Shown: positions 57,036-64,000 of the stretch, one piece after another
Layout: each line of letters begins with the position of its first letter
How positions within the stretch are numbered: position 1 is the first letter of the stretch
Assembly: GCA_946894095.1 (NCBI GenBank)
Contig: OX335642.1
Span: forward strand, 21,959,021-22,023,020
Direction: 5' to 3'
Source of the DNA: Incurvaria masculella
Taxonomy: Eukaryota > Arthropoda > Insecta > Lepidoptera > Incurvariidae
DNA length: 64,000 nucleotides
Made by a program: the position numbers and the translations under genes
Notes under the pieces: generated by a model
What the model was told of the DNA's origin: nothing
What the model saw: only the letters and a program-made list of their open reading frames with translations
Databases searched by the model: none

Positions 57036-58080
57036 GAAAAATAAAATGTTTGCATGACTTAATATGAACGCACATTATTTATCATAATTATTAATTGGTA
57101 TAACAGAGATTATCTGCCTACAAGCTGGAAAATATTAATTTATGAAACAAAATTTAGGCCAAGTTTGTAAAAATCTTCACTGAAAATACTTCAGTACCCA
57201 GAAAATATAAAAGTTCAGAAGGTAACCCACAAAATGAACTACCATATAGCCTCCTACATGAAAACACACCGCAACAATTTAGGGTCCCGTCTACATTAAT
57301 GCTGCCCCTTTTAGCAACAAAACAACTAATAAAGCCACCTTCAGCGTTGTTGCCTGAACTACCGCCATTTTGTAACTTTGCCTCGAACAGCTAATCACCT
57401 ATCATTACCTCGTGTTACCCTCGCCTTAACATATTGCTGCTAAGGAGCGGCCCGCGGCGGGTTGCATTATTATCTTGGCTTTTTAATTAAACCCGCTGGC
57501 TCTACAAAACGATACCATAATTTAAAAGTACAAATATTTCTTCAATTCAACTTAGTCGGACGAATACAACTTAATAGTTACTGTACACGTTTCAAAAAAC
57601 CTGATGTAACCTTGGAATATATAACTGTACCTACTTGTTTTTTGAAACGAAATATTTTTGAATTTGAATTTGAATTTATTTGTAAATACATTAAAAACCA
57701 TTGTCCTGTGTCCCTCATCAAACCCGCAAGGGTTAGTCGATATAGTGCACCAATTTGTCTTGAGACAACTGTTACAAATTTGGTGACGATGATTCAAATC
57801 CTGAGCAACTTGAGCTTTTACGCCTAATGTTCTCTGACTGTCAAAGCTGTGTTATTTTTATTTATCTGTCCGTTTTAGACTAGCAGCCGTAGCTGAAAGA
57901 TGGCAGTTTTTTTTGCATAGTCATCAGTTATTTTATTATAGAAAAAAATGCTATTAAATGATTTAATAAAATGTTATTATTAAATATATTTTTTTTATTT
58001 ATTTGTTTTTTTTATTTATTTATTTATTTATTGAAACTTACAGCCTATTACAAGATAAATCGTCATATTGTAGTTTACAA
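57036..58080. other. No gene recognised; short tandems
   Basis: (gaattt)n at about 57659-57677 and an (atttt/atttatt)n tract at 57985-58032. A 121-codon frame (57462-57827) has no recognisable features. Confidence 0.4.
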
Positions 58081-58176
58081 AAAATTAGGCCAATTAAAAG
58101 TTTCACAAATTGTAAAAGTATTTTAAGTGTTTAAAATACTTTTACAATTTGTGAAACTTTTGATTGGCCTAATTTT
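58081..58176. repeat. Long near-perfect hairpin, 46-nt arms, 4-nt loop
   Basis: Arms 58081-58126 and 58131-58176 (aaaattaggccaattaaaag... and inverse) pair at 45 of 46 positions around gtgt. No flanking terminal repeat of a known type. Confidence 0.95.
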
Positions 58177-58694
58177 CGTGATTCTTCGTGGGCTTTCACC
58201 ATTGTTTATTTATGGAATAATAAAATCTTATTTGATTGATATTGAGAATAGACCAAAATATTTGGATGGCAATATTTATTTTTAATTTGTGGTCCCCGTG
58301 GATTAGCATACTCTTAGGAGTGAGTTCGTCGTAGATTTTTGGACAATAGTACTTTTCAGAGAGTATTTCCGCTAATTCGACGCTGTTTTTTTTTCCGAAA
58401 CTGGATATCTTTTTTTGGATACTATTTACATTACTATGTGTTCGGATACGTATGTACATGCGTACGTTCGCTATGAGATCCAAAACGTCTGGTCCGATTT
58501 TGATAAAATGTTCAGGCAATCTGCAAAGTAGTCAAGCTGGGTGTGATTCTGTGAAGTTTTAAAAGCTTAGAAGCTCCGCTCGGGTGAATGTCCAAAATTA
58601 AATTGACCTGAGCAACGCCTCAGCGAATCTTTAATAAAGAACATTTGCTAGACTCGAGAATATAGCTTGCATAAGTTTTATGAAATGTGTACAT
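58177..58694. other. No gene recognised
   Basis: Contains a weak insect repeat (ggtccgattttgataaaatg, 58492-58511) and a ccgctcgggtgaatg scrap near 58577. Confidence 0.4.
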
Positions 58695-58790
58695 GATTTC
58701 TAGGGACATTTATACTGATCATCCAATGGCCGCAGGTTCGAATCCTGTTTAGATGTCACGACCAAAAAAGTTTCCTGATTATTAAAAAAA
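58695..58790 (+). mobile_element. tRNA-derived SINE fragment (second family)
   Basis: catccaatggccgcaggttc and gaatcctgt give a T-arm (gcaggttcgaatcctgt) with a perfect B box, followed by tgtcacgaccaaaaaag as in the copy at 54440-54535, and an A-rich end. The A-box half is missing. Confidence 0.6.
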
Positions 58791-60335
58791 AAATTATTAC
58801 AATGCTTCTTGTTATCAGACTTCTACAATGATTATTAATGACAACAATGAAATCAATGATATAACGGTAATATCGCACACACAAAAATGAAAATCAAGTT
58901 AAATCCGGGCTGACTCTAGTGTCCGATACCAAAATAGACTTTGATGACGACACCAATTAGGTTTATATCTCAATCATTGCAGTCAACATGCCTAAGCATA
59001 CGATAATCATGCGAAACTAGTGACATATAGTAGTAAAAAGGGGAGATATTGTCTTAATTAGAATATAATCGAGATATTCCTTGTCTTCACCTACCTAAAT
59101 TAGTAAAACAAAAAATATCATGATTCTGTGTTTGTACCAAATAGCTCTGCCATATTTACGATACCAAATAGTGCACTTATTAATACGCTATTAGATAATG
59201 AGTTTTCTGTTTCGGGACAAAAATGGTGCAAACATTTGATATTTGAAAAAAAAATGCCGTTGACAGGTTTACGCCAGGGGCACTAGCTCCAGAGGCACGG
59301 GTCGACTCGGTCGGAGCCGCCGACCTGAATTATTGATCTTCCAGATTTCAGCGGCCGATAGCATTGCGGGGGTAGCGGGGAGCCGGACGGAAGGAGGGGT
59401 GGGGGCGTGGGAGGAGCTTCCTACGTTTGTTTTACGAAACTCTATTCAGTTAGCTCTGCGGGGGTTACGACGGTACGAGGCGACGGCGAAGGTAGGAGTA
59501 TTCTCTTCTCTCAGGAGGAATTTTGTTTGAAACTTGCTTGCCGCTGCATTGCATGCAGCTCGTTCTGTTGCTTTATGAAAATAAACTTTTGAATAAACTT
59601 ATTGACTAAAGTGCCTTATAAATGAAGCAATCGCCAGAAATTATTATTTTTATGGCATTTTGAGGCATTATGGCATGATATTTTTTTAAATTGCCAAGAA
59701 TAACTCCGGCCTTGGCGTATAGGAATATTATTTTTAAAAAAGAGTTTTGCAAAAGTCTGAATTTGAGTACATACTTAACCAATCGAACTTATTTGCAAGC
59801 AGGTTTTTTTATGTAATTAATTGCCGTTTCAATCTAAGGAAAACCATATTTGAGCATTTCTTAATTTTAATATATAATTTTCAGTTAATAGGATAAAAAT
59901 AAGTTGTTAGCAAAATATGGATTTATTACTTATCTTCGATTCACCAGTAATAACAAATTTGGTTTTTATTGAAATCGCAAGTCTGCAAATTAATAGAAGA
60001 ATGTTGTATTTTGAACACGAAGCGCAAATATATATTTAAATTTTCTATCCGCAAAGAGCCTCCCCTGATGTTCCACAATTTCGTCATCAATCAACCCTTT
60101 TCGAGGCCAACCGCATCCCTCTACTCTACATAGGCTTCCGTAAGTGCCGACTTTACGAACTAAATATGCAAATAAGTGAACACCGCCCAGTACATGCGAT
60201 ATTCGCGATAAAGTCTAACCACAATCAGCCCTCATCATTATTTACCGTAAGTAGGTGTAAGTGTTGTGTTGGGTGGCCTGCAAATTCAAATACTAGAAGA
60301 AAAGCATGCCTTTTATATGAGAACATGCTTATGAT
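58791..60335. other. No gene recognised; CpG-rich patch at 59280-59530
   Basis: The patch begins after gccaggggcactagctcc and contains a possible exon: acceptor-like ttccagatttcag (59339-59351), an open GC-rich frame, and a donor-like gcgaaggtaggagt (59486-59499). An initiator-like ttcagttag lies at 59445-59453. Exon or promoter status cannot be decided here. Confidence 0.35.
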
Positions 60336-60660
60336 TTGTGGGTTCCGGCACGTCAAATTAATACAATTGGGCCCACTCAATTTCTTCCTGTGCATTTCGT
60401 AAGAGGCGACTAATCCATTTGTCGTTGGTGGTTCGGATTATACGTAAAACCGTATTTGCGCGGGTTAGTAGCATTGCATTGAGTGAACGATGGTCGAAGG
60501 GGCAATGAAAATTGTCCTTATTTTTCATCTAGTACAACAATCTGTGCAATGAAAGGAAAATCATGACATTGCACTTAGTTCCTATGTGAGGTTTTAGGCT
60601 TATACATATATAAGATGTGGTATTTAATTAGCCGTCCATGTCTAGTTACACAAAACATAC
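60336..60660 (+). mobile_element. Family A element, third head type
   Basis: Head gtgggttccggcacgtcaa, caattgggcccactcaattt and gtgcatttcgtaagaggcga; tail from ggttcggattatacgtaaaa to tagccgtccatgtctagtta. Moderately diverged. Confidence 0.85.
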
Positions 60661-62521
60661 GCTAACGTGAAATTCGTAGTCGCATTCGTGAATTTCGCAG
60701 AAAATCGCTGTAGCTGCCCACTTTGAAAAAACACTGAAATTCCATCTTCTAAGTCAAAAATAAGCCAATTATTTAATCTATTTCTTAAAAAAATCAGTTT
60801 AATTTCTTTGAGTTTTACAATTGGATATCAGATACCGAACACATTGATATTCACCGAAACTTAATCTCTTACTTCCTCCTTACATAAATACATACCTCTA
60901 ACAAAATAAACTGAAACCTATGTGTATGACACACTTCACATCCTAAATCTCTCTCACATACATTCATACACCCTCTCACATATGGTTAATTTTCATAAAC
61001 ACACAGTTTATTTTTTTATAGAATGAAGCTAATTATATTTTTGTAGCGGCATTTTTTTTTGCATACACTAAGCAGCGTCACCTCAAATGCTATTTTCAAA
61101 GAGAGTTATATTAGGGAGACAGCTGAGATTGATCTTATTTGTCAGTCAATTATGATGTCTGCAAAAACAGATACATTCATGCATAAATGCAATGTTAATT
61201 GTGCTCAGTTTATTTTTCATTAATTTTTATCATGTTCATTACTCTTTTGTACTTATGTCAGTGGCAAATAATATGGATAAGTATCATAGTAGACGCGCCA
61301 GATGCCATATCTCTTTATATTTCCATACCTAGTTGGAAAAGTTGGAAAAGTTGTAATTTGCCCTCGAATTACGTCTGACAGCTCGGCTCGTCAAACGGTA
61401 ACTGAGGGACTGAGGGGCTTGCTGTACCATAGACACATAACCCTCCGTGCACTCATAACCAACAGTTTAGTTGGTTATTAAATGAGAAAAAGTTTAAGCA
61501 TGCAGCGAAGTGTGGAGAAGGGGCTGATGAGTACCTGTTAAGGGCCTGGTACTAGCCAAATCGCAAAGTTAGACGAGGCACCCCAAGTAAACTAACTAAG
61601 TCTGACGATTATAAGTGTCATCCTTACAATATATGATTCCTTGTCTAGGAATCGAATGATTTTCGTTAATGTATGTTTCCTTTTTCTGTACAAAATACGT
61701 TGTGGAAACGGTGTCCATTTCCGAACTTTTTTGACTAAATGTAGAAATCTAAAAGCAAATGGAATTTTTTGTTTATGCATATATGCTGTTTTTGCTTATA
61801 TCTAGAAATCGAATGACTTTCAGATTTCTAATGAGAAAAATCAACTATTTTTATTTTTATTATTATTTAAATAAATGATGGAATAAAAAAATATTAACAA
61901 TCCATTATCAGTCTGGAGTTCTATTTGGATTTGCTGAAGCGTTCTACTACATATTATTACATTTGTTAAAAAGTGCATTTGTATGGCGCGAGTAGTTGGC
62001 TAGTCCTAGCGCCTTAAGGTTGCCACGTCTGGAGTTTTATATGGATTCCCGAGCCCGTAATAATTTATTGCATCTTGTTTTGTTACTTTGTCCAACCTTA
62101 TCCGATAATAACTCCCGCTTTTGAGGACATGCTCCCATGTGGCCAGTGTATAGAATTCAGTGTTTTTGCATCGACGTGTTCCGATAGCTTGGTTTCACCG
62201 AATTCTTGCATGCTCAACCATGGCATCGGGAAAATTGAAAATTGTCAGAATATTACCTGTTTGAGCGGTAATCATGAAACGCGCCAGCTTAATGGAAAGG
62301 CAAAGGACCTTTCCATTAATCCGCAGGCTTAAACTAAACACTACTTGTTTGCAGCACCGCTGTAAACATAAAGGAATTACAGTTTTACATGGATTCCTCA
62401 CCACGAAGTGACCTTAATTCCAAAAGGAATGCACGTTTCACACTTAGACAAGACTCAAAAGTAATAACACCTACCTTTACTTACCACTTACCTTTGATAG
62501 CCTTAATGATAGATTTAGCCT
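60661..62521. other. No gene recognised; small repeats
   Basis: 61283-61345 shares a diverged block (cgcgccagatgccatatctc) with 11287-11350. A scrap resembling family A in reverse (ttacagttttacatggattcc) is at 62378-62399. Confidence 0.4.
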
Positions 62522-62735
62522 GTCCTTTCACAAGGTGGAAAAGGTTTAAGCCCGCTCGGATTTGTATCATCGCGTTGAATAAAATACAGAACTGAATAAA
62601 AGATGCTAACTGAAAAGATTTAGAGACAGAGCAATGAAAAATAGTGTGTCTTTTTCCATGGAGCTTAATATAGTCTGCTTATAAAAGGAAAGATCCTAGG
62701 ATAGCGTTTAGTTTCTTAGGGAATGCGGGCAAACG
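62522..62735 (+). mobile_element. Family A fragment, diverged
   Basis: Tail elements aagcccgctcggatttgtat, tctttttccatggagctt and aggaaagatcctaggatagc in order, with the head absent. Confidence 0.65.
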
Positions 62736-63214
62736 CGTGAGAGTTTAGGATGGTGGGTATAGAACCGCAGACGCCACCGAAGCTTGGGTCCTATCATTTC
62801 TCCCCCACCGCCACCGCTTCAAGCCTCCACATCTCAAAAGAGAATGTCTGAGTAATTAACTCTGAGAACTATCAAGGAATAAAGCTTAAGCCAAGGACAA
62901 AGCGGGATATGCCGCAAGGCAACGAAATATTACTGAATTTTGCGAATCCATCTTTAGCTTTGGTCTGATATTGGATAGAGTAATTACTTATATTCAATCG
63001 TTATCTGAAACCGTAATATGCAAGTTGTAAACGAGTTATGGGAGATTGTAAAGCTTTGGACAATGCTTATAACTACATAAGCCAAATAGTTTCAGAAAAT
63101 CTATTAAATATATTCTCGCGGCATTAAATGTTGACAGACACACACAAGCATACATCCCTATCGTACTGTGCTTTGTGGACTCCGTAAAAAAAATTGGTCT
63201 ACAGTTTTAGCCCC

Positions 63215-63285
63215 GGTCGTGTTCGTAAGAGGTTTTTCGTTCGTGGTTCGGATTACAAGTAAAACTGTAGGTCCCCTTAATTTAA
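63215..63285 (+). mobile_element. Family A fragment, third head type
   Basis: ggtcgtgttcgtaagagg, gtggttcggattacaagtaa and actgtaggtcccctt: the end of the head and the first bases of the tail only. Confidence 0.6.
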
Positions 63286-63772
63286 AATTTCGTTAAATTG
63301 GCGCGAGCAGTGCCGAGAACCCCAGGTAGTATCAATATAAACGTACCTACATTTGCCTTCTGTAGAGTCCAAGTACAATGTTTCAAAAGGTTTTTCGGCC
63401 CCCTTAAAACCTTGTTATAACTATTAACACTCTAGTTCCGAAGGCGTCTGTTGCCCAACGGTCGCATTTGGCGAAATGTTCGCAGCAACAGTGATGGGAC
63501 ACGTATTGTATCGATATGCCAAAATATTTCAAGGAATACATTTGGATGTTTTAAATTAAACATGGATGCAACGTAATATTTAAGTAGATAGAGAAAGGTG
63601 GTTACTGATCAATAGGTATATTAAATTTTAAGTTACATATTAAATGAAATCTTATTCTTTCAGCTTATTGATCCAATATGCATTGTAAGAGTTTCGTAGC
63701 CAAACGAAAAAAAATGGTACACTTATAATATCGCCCGGTCCAACTGCCCGCACGTCTTACCAACGTGACAAC
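63286..63772. other. No gene recognised
   Basis: AT-rich DNA; no motif supported. Confidence 0.4.
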
Positions 63773-63813
63773 TTTACCTCAGCCTTAGAGTAGAATTCTA
63801 AGGCTGAGGTAAA
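63773..63813. repeat. Perfect 17-bp hairpin, 7-nt loop
   Basis: tttacctcagccttaga and its exact complement enclose gtagaat. The stem can be extended by two pairs past a one-base bulge. Confidence 0.9.
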
Positions 63814-64000
63814 AGTTTTCACTGAAACTAAAACTAATGATAAGTTGCACTTTCTACGTTTTGTATAAACGAAATGTCACTTTAGATACTAGTTAGTATT
63901 GCTTTATGTCAGTGTCAGTTCCTGTTGTAACATTTATCTCAGACTAAGACTATTGGAACTAGACAAATAGATGACATTTGGAAGGGTGGTGTTTTCTGTT

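Noticed and set aside
57462..57827. 121-codon open frame
   Set aside because: Contains a (gaattt)n tract and AT-rich random-like composition; nothing recognisable.

Overview
This window looks like AT-rich nuclear DNA of an insect, most probably a moth or butterfly. It has no operons and no dense genes, and almost every long reading frame is either chance or the remains of a transposable element. The lepidopteran call rests on four copies of a short foldback element carrying a (GTCY)n microsatellite, which I know as abundant in Lepidoptera, and on other familiar lepidopteran repeats. No species can be named from sequence alone.

Only one stretch looks like ordinary host coding sequence: a 5' exon at 35565-35753. 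It has a good acceptor, a start codon in strong Kozak context, 19 codons resembling a signal peptide, and a consensus donor. If real, it begins a secreted or membrane protein whose remaining exons I could not identify, so much of the window may be intron or intergenic. Several CpG-rich patches (about 13060-13220, 26960-27055, 44280-44530, 59280-59530) may be promoters or 5' exons, but nothing proves it.

The best-preserved genes belong to a PIF/Harbinger DNA transposon at 1571-4882. It has 47-bp imperfect terminal repeats. By hand splicing I recover a 386-aa DDE transposase (minus strand) and a 337-aa MADF-BESS protein (plus strand), both open throughout. The two genes are interlocked: the second exon of each lies inside the intron of the other, on opposite strands.

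The rest is a dense bed of repeats. The commonest, here called family A, has about 27 copies or fragments. Its members share a tail of about 300 bp ending in an A-run, but carry at least three different heads: one tRNA-like, one containing a 5S rRNA-like core, and one I do not recognise. Other elements are a 5'-truncated LINE with a restriction-like endonuclease (6513-7800), a degenerate mariner (31879-32920), a helicase fragment probably from a Helitron (31541-31682), LINE C-terminal scraps, at least six kinds of foldback MITE (two flanked by TTAA), tRNA-derived SINE fragments, several long perfect or near-perfect hairpins, and a candidate hammerhead-ribozyme-like fold (39574-39640).

Layout: 1-210 interspersed repeat; 1571-4882 Harbinger; 5056-5664 a MITE with another MITE inside it; 6138-7800 MITE remnant and LINE; 8400-11450 family A cluster; 11450-17900 mostly unassigned; 17900-30500 family A copies with the TTAA MITEs and hairpins; 30500-34900 LINE, helicase, mariner and long inverted repeats; 35565-35753 candidate host exon; 36500-64000 family A copies, MITEs and hairpins in unassigned DNA. 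All splice sites and family assignments were read by eye, without alignment software.
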